In this document: in pieces, positions 56,809-64,000 of the stretch | Position numbering within the stretch: the first letter of the stretch is position 1 | How the letters are laid out: each line of letters opens with the position of its first letter | From: a bacterium | GTDB lineage: Bacteria > Cyanobacteriota > Vampirovibrionia > Gastranaerophilales > Gastranaerophilaceae | Reading direction: 5' to 3' | Assembly: GCA_024408855.1 (NCBI GenBank) | Contig: JAKSUQ010000004.1 | Location: forward strand, 18,577-82,576 | DNA: 64,000 nt | Notes under the pieces: generated by a model | Told to the model about the DNA's origin: nothing | Database searches by the model: none | What the model saw: only the letters and a program-made list of their open reading frames with translations | Program-made: the position numbers and the translations under genes

Positions 56809-57978
56809 TTATAAAGCAAGTGCTACGTTTTTAAGTTCTTCAGCTTTTAAGTGTTTTAGGGCTTTTGTTTTGTGAATTTCTGCTAATGCACCTTTATCTT
56901 TTAATCTTGTAAGAACTTTTAATACCAATGTTTGATTATCGCTTTCTAAAAGTGCTTCCAATTCTTCGATTTCATCAACAAAATCAAGTGCAAAAAATAC
57001 AAAGTCGCTTTCTTCATACAATTCGTCATATAAGTAGCTGTTGAGCTTTTTATTGTTTAAGTTTGATAACAGTTCGCTAATTGAAGCAATTTCATCTTTT
57101 GTATTTTTGTCTGAATCATATAAGTATTCTTCATTGGATGTGAGTTCTTCAAATTTTTCTTTTGCAAGTCTTAATACTACTGCAGATGAACTCTCAAGAG
57201 GTTTTGAAAGTATATTTTCAAAAACGCTGTATAGTTCGTAATCGCATACTGCCGATGGTGAAATTATTTCTGGAATTGCGGATATAATATTGCACATAAC
57301 AAGTAATCCGTTTTCGTAATCGGAATTTAATAGCTCATTGGGTGATATGAGATATGGAATTTCGGATGCAATGTTTTCCGCAAATGATGATTTTTTCATA
57401 GTGGCAATAATTTCATTTATGCAATCTTTTGCATCATACATTACCAAAAATTTAATTGCTTCATATTGCTCAAATTCATCTGCTGAATGAAGTTTTTCAA
57501 TAGCTTCATTTTTTGAAACATTATCATTTAATTTTGCAAGTATTTCTATGGAATTGATTGCCAGTGGTTCAAAGTCAGATTTTGCGTATTCTCTTAATTT
57601 TTCAATTAAATTTTCAGAATTTTGATATAAAAGAAAATACTTAGTTGCATAGGCTTTTTCGGCATTTGAACCATTATAAAACATTTCTTGCATATAGTTT
57701 GTTGTATTTTCATCACCATATCTGTGAAATATTTCCGCAAATGTTAAATCATATGTTGGTGAATAGATTGTTAAAAATTTATATAAATTTTTGTAGTTAT
57801 TTTCATTGCAAGCCTGTTGAATATGTCTTGCGACGTTGGTTTTAATAAAGTCAAACAAAAAATCATCCTGTTGCACTAACATTTTAAACAGTTCAATATC
57901 AGCATTGTTAACCAAAAGTTTAGTGGCAGATTCATACTCTTGAGGATTTTTTCCTGTAAGTTTCTTGATTAATTCCAT
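56809..57978 (-). CDS. Helical repeat (HEAT-like) hypothetical protein
   Basis: A 389-residue, nearly all-helical, acidic cytoplasmic protein. Irregular repeats of about 35-40 residues such as 'LAINSIEILAKLNDNVSKNEAIEKL' and 'QYEAIKFLVMYDAKDCINEIIATM' suggest a diverged HEAT solenoid. It has no catalytic motif. It sits 15 bp after the SLOG gene on the same strand, so the two are probably co-transcribed. A scaffold role is plausible; identity unknown. Confidence 0.7.
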   Translation of the reverse strand: MELIKKLTGKNPQEYESATKLLVNNADIELFKMLVQQDDFLFDFIKTNVARHIQQACNENNYKNLYKFLTIYSPTYDLTFAEIFHRYGDENTTNYMQEMFYNGSNAEKAYATKYFLLYQNSENLIEKLREYAKSDFEPLAINSIEILAKLNDNVSKNEAIEKLHSADEFEQYEAIKFLVMYDAKDCINEIIATMKKSSFAENIASEIPYLISPNELLNSDYENGLLVMCNIISAIPEIISPSAVCDYELYSVFENILSKPLESSSAVVLRLAKEKFEELTSNEEYLYDSDKNTKDEIASISELLSNLNNKKLNSYLYDELYEESDFVFFALDFVDEIEELEALLESDNQTLVLKVLTRLKDKGALAEIHKTKALKHLKAEELKNVALAL

Positions 57979-57993
57979 AATAGCAAACCATGA

Positions 57994-58569
57994 TTAATCT
58001 AAGTAAAATACAGTAACGACTTTATGATTTCCCTCAGCATATTCAATAGCACCATGTAAAGTCTTACTTGTATGCGATAAGAAACATATTAACTGGTTGC
58101 AATCATCTATAATTTCTCTGTTACAAACTCTCGAAGCATCAGCCAAAGTCATCATTGCTCTGTCTGAATGTTCAACAATATTAGGTACACCTATAAGTTG
58201 ATCTTGTACATCAGACGGTTGTTGTCCGATTGTTTGAGGTAAAATTACTTTCAATTTATCAGGATTAGATTTCATAGCACCACGGATTGCAGCTGCATTT
58301 GTTCCGCTTGAACCACCTGATGTGATAATTGTGTTCCCTTGCATTACAAGCGCTGTTGCAAGAGTTTCTATCATTTGTTGGTGAGTAATTGCTAAATTTC
58401 TTGAACCGATAATTGCAATTCTTTTGGCAGGTTGCTTTATTGTAGCCAATTCCATTGCCAATTCGTCAACTGTATCCGGCGACTCGCTTGCGGTATCCAT
58501 ATCTTCAGTCGGAACCATTATTGACTGTTGTTTTTGTTCATCTTCAGTAGAGTCTAAAATTTCAATCAT
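57994..58569 (-). CDS. DprA/SLOG-type Rossmann-fold protein
   Basis: A 191-residue protein whose C-terminal 140 residues form a SLOG Rossmann domain: 'IAIIGSRNL', then 'NTIITSGGSSGTNAAAIRGAM' (the nucleotide-phosphate loop, as in DprA's GxxSG region), and 'NREIIDDCNQLICF'. The first about 45 residues are acidic and disordered. It is far shorter than DprA (about 300-370) and lacks the C-terminal winged helix, so a DNA-uptake role is not secure; nucleotide binding or sensing is likely. Upstream of the HEAT-like gene, divergent from the helicase gene. Confidence 0.8.
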   Translation of the reverse strand: MIEILDSTEDEQKQQSIMVPTEDMDTASESPDTVDELAMELATIKQPAKRIAIIGSRNLAITHQQMIETLATALVMQGNTIITSGGSSGTNAAAIRGAMKSNPDKLKVILPQTIGQQPSDVQDQLIGVPNIVEHSDRAMMTLADASRVCNREIIDDCNQLICFLSHTSKTLHGAIEYAEGNHKVVTVFYLD

Positions 58570-58655
58570 TTTACCACCTTCATTAATTGCAAATATCGTG
58601 TATTTTGTGTATGCTGATATATAATATCATAAAATCAGACATTTGGGAATAGGTA

Positions 58656-61169
58656 ATGGAAAATATCTTAGAGAAACTTAATCCGCAACAAGCGGAAGCA
58701 GCGAAAACTACTGAGGGAGCATTATTAATACTTGCGGGTGCAGGTAGCGGAAAAACAAGAGTTTTGACTACAAGAATTGCTTATATGATTCAAAATGGAG
58801 CTATTGCAGGTAAAATTTTGGCTGTAACATTTACCAATAAAGCTGCGAGGGAGATGAAAGAAAGGCTTGCATCAATTTTAGGTGAAAATGTAGTTAAATA
58901 TATGTGGGTAGGTACTTTTCACAGTATTTGCGGAAGAATTTTGAGGCAAGATATTGAAAACTATTCTTTTCAATCAGGTAAAAAATTAGATAAAAATTTT
59001 ACCATATATGATGAAACTGATTCGCTTGCAGTTATAAAACAAATCGTTAAAAAGTTGAATTTAGATGACAAAATTTATCAACCGAAATTAATTAAAGCGG
59101 TTATTTCAAACGCAAAGAATAAAATGCAGGATGCGTATACATTTGCAACTTTTGCAAAAGATTTTAAATCTCAAAATATAGCCAAGGTGTTTGAAGCATA
59201 CGAAAATGCACTTAACAATAACAATGCCATAGATTTTGATGATATGTTACTTTTGACTGTAAAATTACTTGAACAAAATTCTGAAGTAAGAAAAAAATAT
59301 TATGATAAGTTTCAACATATATTGGTTGATGAATATCAGGATACAAATTTGGCACAATATCGTTTGGTCAATGCTTTGTATACAAATTTTGACAGTTTTG
59401 TTCCGCAAGAACGTTCATTATGTGTTGTAGGTGATGTTGACCAGTCAATATATAGCTGGCGTGGGGCTGATTTTAGGATAATTCTTAATTTTCAAAAAGA
59501 TTTTCCTGAGGCAAAAATTGTCAAATTGGAGCAAAATTATCGTTCTACTGCCAATATATTGAATGCTGCGAATGCAGTGATTGAAAACAATGAAGAAAGA
59601 GTCGATAAGGTTTTGTATTCTAATAAAGGTGATGGTGAAAAAATCACATATTATGAAGCCCAAGACGAAGCGGATGAGGCAAACTATGTCGTAAAATCAA
59701 TTATGAATACCTCTGATAATTATAATCAATTTGCGATTTTGTACAGAACGAACGCTCAATCAAGAGCATTAGAAGAAGCCTTAATAGCACAGGGAATTCC
59801 ATACAGAATATATGGCGGTCTAAAATTCTATGACAGAAAAGAAATTAAGGATGCTATTGCGTACTTGAAACTTATTTATAATGTTGATGATTCTCAATCT
59901 CTAAAACGAATAATCAATGTTCCGAAACGCGCAATAGGCGAAACAACCTTAAAACATTTGCAAGATTATGCTGACGAACATGATATGAGTTTATTTTCCG
60001 CAATTCTTGATGTTGAAAATATTGCATCCATAAAATCAGGAACAGCATCTAAATTAAAAGATTTTGCAGGACTTATTGTAAAATTACAGGAAGCACAAAC
60101 TAAGTATAATTTACCTGAATTTTTAGGGCTTGTTTTGGAAAAGAGCGGTTATCTTCATGAATTGCAAATGTCAAATACTGATGAGGATCAAGCAAGAATA
60201 GAAAATTTGCAGGAATTAGTCAATGTAGCAAATGAATTTGAACCTGAAGAAACAGATAATACTTTAGGAGAATTTTTGGTGCAGGTTTCATTGGTGTCTG
60301 ATATAGATGGAATGGATGAAATTGCTAATAATGTAACTTTGATGACTCTGCATGCTTCTAAAGGGTTAGAATTCCCTATAATTTATATTGCCGGTTGTGA
60401 TGAAGGTATTTTCCCGTCGGCACGAACTTTGAATATAAATTCAGAGTTGGAGGAAGAAAGACGTTTGATGTATGTCGGAATTACAAGGGCTCAAACAAAA
60501 TTATATCTTTTAACTGCAAAGCGTCGTCAAATGTGGGGCGAATATAAATATTATACTCCGAGCCGTTTCATTGATGAAATTCCGTCCAATCTAACTGATA
60601 GAGAGGTATCTTTGGAAAGTGAATTTAGTTCGAGAGGTACATTCTCTGATGCGGTAAAAAGTGCAAAATCCAGAACAAATTCTTCAAGCTACGGTATGGT
60701 TAATTCTGTAAAAACTTTTGATGATAATGGTTTTGTAAGGTCAACAACAGGTTTTGGGAAGAATTTTACGGCACCTGGGAGAGAAAAATATAATACTTCA
60801 AGCAAAACTACGGAAGTTGTAAAACGGACACCAAGCAGAGCATTTATTTCAAAAAATCCTATTAACAAAGAAAAAGAAGAAGAAAAATTAAAAGCATTTT
60901 TTGAGAATAATAAAATTAAAAAACAAATCGAGGAAAGAGATAAAGAAATTCAGCGTCAGGAGGAAGAAAAAGCTAAAGCTGAAATGATTAGAGAAAGTGC
61001 AACGCAATATTATTTTAATGTCGGGGAAAGAGTTTTTCATGAAAAATTAGGCGTCGGTAACATAACTGATGTAATCCAAATTGGTGATAGTACTATGTAT
61101 ACCATAGATTTTGGGAAATTAGGGAAAAAAGCAATGGATGCATCATATGCCCATCTTAAAAAATTCTAA
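58656..61169 (+). CDS. ATP-dependent DNA helicase UvrD/PcrA
   Basis: SF1 3'-5' helicase of DNA repair and replication restart. The 837-residue protein has the Q motif (LNPQQAEAA), Walker A GAGSGKTRVLTTRIAYMI, motif Ia 'AVTFTNKAAREMKERL', Walker B 'ILVDEYQDTNLAQ', 'GDVDQSIYSWRGADF', motif IV and V ('NVTLMTLHASKGLEFPIIYIAG', 'DEGIFP'), and motif VI 'EEERRLMYVGITRAQ'. The C-terminal tail (about 650-837) is Lys/Glu-rich and ends in a PcrA-type Tudor-like segment, 'VGERVFHEKLGVGNITDV...DFGKLGKKAMDASYAHL' in pieces. That tail favours PcrA/UvrD over Rep. Confidence 0.95.
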   Translation: MENILEKLNPQQAEAAKTTEGALLILAGAGSGKTRVLTTRIAYMIQNGAIAGKILAVTFTNKAAREMKERLASILGENVVKYMWVGTFHSICGRILRQDIENYSFQSGKKLDKNFTIYDETDSLAVIKQIVKKLNLDDKIYQPKLIKAVISNAKNKMQDAYTFATFAKDFKSQNIAKVFEAYENALNNNNAIDFDDMLLLTVKLLEQNSEVRKKYYDKFQHILVDEYQDTNLAQYRLVNALYTNFDSFVPQERSLCVVGDVDQSIYSWRGADFRIILNFQKDFPEAKIVKLEQNYRSTANILNAANAVIENNEERVDKVLYSNKGDGEKITYYEAQDEADEANYVVKSIMNTSDNYNQFAILYRTNAQSRALEEALIAQGIPYRIYGGLKFYDRKEIKDAIAYLKLIYNVDDSQSLKRIINVPKRAIGETTLKHLQDYADEHDMSLFSAILDVENIASIKSGTASKLKDFAGLIVKLQEAQTKYNLPEFLGLVLEKSGYLHELQMSNTDEDQARIENLQELVNVANEFEPEETDNTLGEFLVQVSLVSDIDGMDEIANNVTLMTLHASKGLEFPIIYIAGCDEGIFPSARTLNINSELEEERRLMYVGITRAQTKLYLLTAKRRQMWGEYKYYTPSRFIDEIPSNLTDREVSLESEFSSRGTFSDAVKSAKSRTNSSSYGMVNSVKTFDDNGFVRSTTGFGKNFTAPGREKYNTSSKTTEVVKRTPSRAFISKNPINKEKEEEKLKAFFENNKIKKQIEERDKEIQRQEEEKAKAEMIRESATQYYFNVGERVFHEKLGVGNITDVIQIGDSTMYTIDFGKLGKKAMDASYAHLKKF

Positions 61170-61214
61170 AGATTAATTATTGACAAAAATTGTGAGTACC
61201 GATAAAATTAGGCT

Positions 61215-61718
61215 ATGGCGATTGTTTATTTATCATTAGGTTCAAATATCGGCGACAGAGTCGGATATGTCCAACAAGCGACGAGTCTTCTTGGCGGAAA
61301 TCCGAACATAAATATAGTTGCTACTTCGTCTTTTTATGAAACGGAACCTTGGCAAATGGATTCAAATAATTGGTTTGTTAATGCTGTTGTTCAGATTTCT
61401 ACAAAATTAACCGCACAAGAGCTTTTGGATGAATGTCATAGGATTGAGGCTTTATTGGGCAGAAAACGTAATCCTGATGGCAAGAATTATACAGACAGAA
61501 CTATTGATATTGATATTTTATTTTATGATAAGTCAATGATTAAAACTGATACATTGACGATACCTCACTCAATGGTACACAGACGAGTTTTTGTGTTGGT
61601 GCCTATGCTTGAAATAGCTGAGGATTTTGTACATCCTGTCTTTAATAAAACAATTTCCGAACTTTATGAGGATATGGAAAATCCGGAAATGGTTTATTTG
61701 TATGGTACAAGAATATAA
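61215..61718 (+). CDS. folK: 2-amino-4-hydroxy-6-hydroxymethyldihydropteridine pyrophosphokinase
   Basis: HPPK transfers pyrophosphate from ATP to hydroxymethyldihydropterin in folate synthesis. The 167-residue product (normal 155-175) has LSLGSNIGDRVGYVQQA, the 'SSFYETEPW' strand, 'WFVNAVVQI', and the HPPK signature 'GRKRNPDGKNYTDRTIDIDILFYD' in the active site. The last 17 bases overlap the BaiN-like gene. No other folate gene (folP, folB) is nearby. Confidence 0.95.
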   Translation: MAIVYLSLGSNIGDRVGYVQQATSLLGGNPNINIVATSSFYETEPWQMDSNNWFVNAVVQISTKLTAQELLDECHRIEALLGRKRNPDGKNYTDRTIDIDILFYDKSMIKTDTLTIPHSMVHRRVFVLVPMLEIAEDFVHPVFNKTISELYEDMENPEMVYLYGTRI

Positions 61719-62829
61719 AAAAATAGCTGTTGTCGGAGCGGGGGCTTCCGGTTGTATTTGTGCATATCATCTTACATCTGAAGATTGTTGTGAAGTTACG
61801 ATTTTTGATAAAGGAGAACCTTTGAGAACATTATTGCCGACAGGTGGCGGACGGTGTAATCTTGCTCATGCTGAATATGACTATAAGGAATTGGCAAAAA
61901 ACTATCCTCGTGGCGAAAAATTTTTGTATTCCGTATTTTCAAAATTTTCGACTTCCGATACGGTTGAAATGTTTGAAAGCATGGGGATTAAAACGTATAC
62001 CCAAAATGACGGCAGAATTTTTCCTATATCTGACAATTCAAAGTTTGTTAGGGATGTAATTATTGATAAATTACAAACAAGAGGGGTTAAATTTGTTAGA
62101 AAAGAAATTGTTGATTTGTGGAAGTTGTTGAAAGAATTTGATTATGTAGTTATTGCAACAGGTGGTCATTCCGGGTATGAAATGCTTGAATATTTTGATA
62201 TAAAGATTGTTCCGCAAAGACCTTCTCTTGTGGGGCTTTCAACAAAAGAAAAATTTAAGACACTTTCAGGTATTGTATGCAAAGATGTTTTAATTGACGG
62301 TTTAATGGGTGATTTGTTATTTACTCATTTCGGGATATCCGGTCCTATTGTTTATAAACTTTCATCTTATAGGGCATATAATGATTATCCTTATACTGTA
62401 ACGGTGGATTTTTTTTCGCAAGAATTTGATTTTCAGAAAATATTAAATCAATATTCAAAAAGAGATGTAAAAAATATACTGGGGAAATATTTGCCTCAAA
62501 AATTGGCGGATTATATTCTTGATAGCTTACAAATTAATTGCCGAGGCTGTGATGTAAATCGGATAATCAGAGAAGAAATTTTACAATATGTACACAATTT
62601 TAAGATAACAATAACCGGTACAAATATAGGAGAAGAAACTGTTACGGCAGGTGGAGTTTTACTAAATGAAATAAATTCTAAAACTATGGAAGTAAAAAAA
62701 GTGCCAAATTTGTATTGTATAGGAGAGGTTTTAGATATTGATGGTTTGTGTGGCGGATTTAATTTGCAAAATGCGTGGTCAACGGCATATGTATGTGCGG
62801 AAGCTATTAAGTCCTGTATAAAAGTTTAA
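61702..62829 (+). CDS. NAD(P)/FAD-dependent oxidoreductase of the BaiN/HI0933 family
   Basis: A 375-residue flavoprotein. The N-terminal FAD dinucleotide-binding motif IAVVGAGASGCICAYHL and the family's 'LLPTGGGRCNLAHAEYD' lie near residues 9 and 45; 'DGRIFPISDNS' and the C-terminal 'NLYCIGEVLDIDGLCGGFNLQNAWSTAYVCAEAI' in pieces close the HI0933-like fold. The substrate is unknown: relatives are assigned to aminoacetone oxidation or bile-acid intermediates but with little proof. ATG at 61702 starts in the folK 3' end, overlapping 17 bp; a longer frame from 61627 is rejected. Confidence 0.9.
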   Translation: MVQEYKKIAVVGAGASGCICAYHLTSEDCCEVTIFDKGEPLRTLLPTGGGRCNLAHAEYDYKELAKNYPRGEKFLYSVFSKFSTSDTVEMFESMGIKTYTQNDGRIFPISDNSKFVRDVIIDKLQTRGVKFVRKEIVDLWKLLKEFDYVVIATGGHSGYEMLEYFDIKIVPQRPSLVGLSTKEKFKTLSGIVCKDVLIDGLMGDLLFTHFGISGPIVYKLSSYRAYNDYPYTVTVDFFSQEFDFQKILNQYSKRDVKNILGKYLPQKLADYILDSLQINCRGCDVNRIIREEILQYVHNFKITITGTNIGEETVTAGGVLLNEINSKTMEVKKVPNLYCIGEVLDIDGLCGGFNLQNAWSTAYVCAEAIKSCIKV

Positions 62830-63480
62830 ATAATTAAATTTTATTGAAAATCGAATAAAAAGTTCGTTAGCAAAAAATTACTGTCTGGTATTTTTGTTGT
62901 ATCTTTAGCTTTTATTATGGTTTTAGTTTGTTTTTTTCTATTTTTGGAGGTTATAATTTCTGCTAATATATTTAACGATTGCATGAGTTTTTAATATGTT
63001 TCAAGATTGTGTAACATATAAACTTATAAATTATTTAAGAAGTATATATAACTGTATCTATTTATTCATAATATTTTAAGTAGTGTAACAAATTTAAAAA
63101 TTTTGAATTAAAAAGGCAATTTTTGAAAATAAAAATACTTTATATACATGTAAGGACTGGGTAAATAGTTAAGTGAAAAGGAGAATACAAAACAAAAAAC
63201 AGAAATCATAAATAATTGATTTCGTTAAAAACAAGACTTTCTTTTTATACTCTCTCTTAATATCCTCGTGTTTATTTAATGTTGCCATTCACTTTTTGGC
63301 AACTTTTTCTTTTTATTATTGGGTTTTAGAATTTTGAAATTTTAACAACTTTGTTTATTTCTAAAAAATACTGCAATTTTACCACACTTCAAAAAAATAT
63401 AATAGTTTAAGTGCAAAATAAAATTACAAAAAATATTACAATTAGTTTGTGATTATCAAATTTGACAAGAAGAATTTATA
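62830..63480. other. AT-rich non-coding region
   Basis: 650 bp without a credible gene, in contrast to the tightly packed genes before it. Apart from the terminator-like hairpin at 63281 I see only AT-rich runs. A transcript ending there would have to begin after the BaiN-like gene, perhaps around 63120-63180, but no good promoter is visible. Confidence 0.6.
63281..63315 (+). terminator. Stand-alone rho-independent terminator
   Basis: 6-bp stem GTTGCC / GGCAAC (63281-63286, 63298-63303) with an 11-base loop and TTTTTCTTTTT after it. It is over 450 bp past the last gene, so it may end a small RNA. Confidence 0.55.
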
Positions 63481-63528
63481 TGTTACTCTTGTAGAGTGCT
63501 ATAAAGCGAGCTAATGTTATAGTGCCGA

Positions 63529-63698
63529 ATGACAATTAAATATAACATGGGTGCGTGGCACTCTGCCGAGCGAAAGCTGACTAAATGTCAGGTTTCGAGA
63601 GAGGTAAGACTCTGCCGAGAAAAATCCGAACCATTGAGGATTTTTGGAGAGGTAGCAGTTGACGAAGTCAACGGAGCGATGATAATTAAATATAACAT
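63529..63698 (+). repeat. Structured unit in front of tRNA-Lys, flanked by a 31-bp direct repeat
   Basis: A 31-bp sequence (63529-63559, ATGACAATTAAATATAACAT, then the first 11 bases of the tRNA) recurs exactly 150 bp later (63679-63709) with one mismatch. Between them lie two half-units of the form ACTCTGCCGAG, a variable stem-loop, GAGAGGTA: 63560-63570 with stem CGAAAGCTGAC/GTCAGGTTTCG, and 63609-63619 with stem AAAAATCC/GGATTTTT. A further hairpin, GTTGAC-GAA-GTCAAC, is at 63658-63672. An inserted element with target duplication, or a tandem duplication, would both explain it. The long open frame here is an artefact. Confidence 0.6.
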
Positions 63699-63774
63699 GG
63701 GTGCGTGGCGCAGTTGGTAGCGCAGTTGACTCTTAATCAATTGGTCGTGGGTTCGAGTCCCACCACACCCACCA
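63699..63774 (+). tRNA. tRNA-Lys (anticodon CTT)
   Basis: 76 nt with a complete cloverleaf: acceptor GGGTGCG with CACACCC, D-stem GCGC/GCGC, anticodon stem GTTGA/TCAAT around loop CTCTTAA (anticodon CTT, Lys AAG), T-stem GTGGG/CCCAC with TTCGAGT, discriminator A and an encoded CCA. One acceptor pair, position 6-67 (C-A), is mismatched; this is unusual but the rest is canonical. It is followed by a terminator. Confidence 0.95.
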
Positions 63775-63778
63775 TTTT

Positions 63779-63806
63779 AAGAGGGGTTTAATCCCTCTTT
63801 TTTAAT
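63779..63806 (+). terminator. Terminator of tRNA-Lys
   Basis: 8-bp stem AAGAGGGG / TCCCTCTT (last pair G-U) with a five-base loop, then TTTTTT. Directly after the tRNA. Confidence 0.85.
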
Positions 63807-64000
63807 GCAAAAATTTAATTGTTAAAATTAATATAACCTTTCTGTCTACAACCTTTCTGTACATTTAGGATGGGGGAATTTTAAGCAAGAGTGGCTTGGT
63901 TGGGCTAATTGAGGCGAGTTTTATATGTTGAGATTTGCTGTCCGTTTCTTGCACAAAAGTCACTATTCTTGCACATTTTTGCAGATATGAAAAAAAATCC
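63807..64000. other. Window-end non-coding sequence with short direct repeats
   Basis: No gene is visible. Two short direct repeats occur: AACCTTTCTGT in two copies 15 bp apart, and TTCTTGCACA in two copies about 20 bp apart. They could be protein-binding sites or part of an element continuing past the window. Confidence 0.4.

Noticed and set aside
63529..63720. 63-codon open frame across the structured repeat and tRNA start
   Set aside because: It runs into tRNA-Lys, repeats its own N-terminal sequence through the DNA duplication and has no ribosome site; the signal is RNA structure, not coding.

Overview
The window is an AT-rich, densely coding bacterial chromosome segment of about 55 confident genes, with ATG, TTG and GTG starts and clear AGGAGG-type ribosome sites. 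I infer a non-photosynthetic relative of Cyanobacteria, most likely a Gastranaerophilales/Vampirovibrionia (Melainabacteria) gut bacterium. The basis is a GyrA box of the form RATRGK, which I recall from cyanobacterial GyrA, a PBS-lyase-type HEAT protein without any photosynthesis gene, a flavodiiron protein with a rubredoxin, flagellar switch genes and a filamentous-haemagglutinin-type secreted protein. The taxonomic call is inference: no 16S gene is present.

Layout. 1-2.3 kb: minus-strand operon of an Arg/Asn/Gly-rich zinc-ribbon protein, rimM and trmD (cut by the window edge), with a palindrome around its -10 box. 2.4-6 kb: yidD, efp, accB-accC and a small secreted protein. 6-9.5 kb: secreted proteins, a possible gene remnant, then Nif3 and coaBC (minus). 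9.7-12.4 kb: dnaK, a 46-residue rubredoxin and a QueD-like protein with an added zinc ribbon. 12.5-14 kb: anti-sigma/ECF sigma/CpxP-like stress cassette. 14-19.5 kb: flavodiiron protein, YkgJ cysteine-cluster protein, membrane acyltransferase, M48-like protein with an altered zinc motif, prfA and a 51-residue small protein. 19.7-25.8 kb: dnaN-leuD (plus) facing a minus-strand run of mtnP, yggT, GT9 glycosyltransferase and GH57 glycosidase. 25.9-30 kb: large secreted TPS-domain protein and a class-A-lactamase-like serine hydrolase. 30-36.6 kb: GtrA, phosphohexomutase, M16 peptidase, M15 peptidase and rimO. 36.8 kb: a short stand-alone transcription unit. 37-43.8 kb: gyrB, pgk, a sigma-70 factor and a U32 peptidase. 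43.9-53.2 kb: HEAT protein, histidine kinase, MotB-like protein with fliL-fliM-fliN, yidC and gyrA. 53.3-62.8 kb: a 1008-residue FtsH-like M41 protease with a degenerate AAA module, HEAT and SLOG proteins, a UvrD/PcrA helicase, folK and a BaiN-like flavoprotein. 62.8-64 kb: mostly non-coding, with a structured repeat unit directly in front of tRNA-Lys(CTT).

The best candidate for something undescribed is the 53289-56315 protein: its M41 zinc-protease site is intact but its ATPase signatures are all altered, it has no membrane anchor, and its N-terminal half vaguely resembles a decayed Clp-type module. Other unusual items are the structured 150-bp unit that duplicates the 5' end of tRNA-Lys, the shared promoter core of gyrA and gyrB, the palindrome around the -10 box of the rimM-trmD operon, and several enzymes lacking an expected catalytic residue (QueD-like, M48-like, class-A-lactamase-like).
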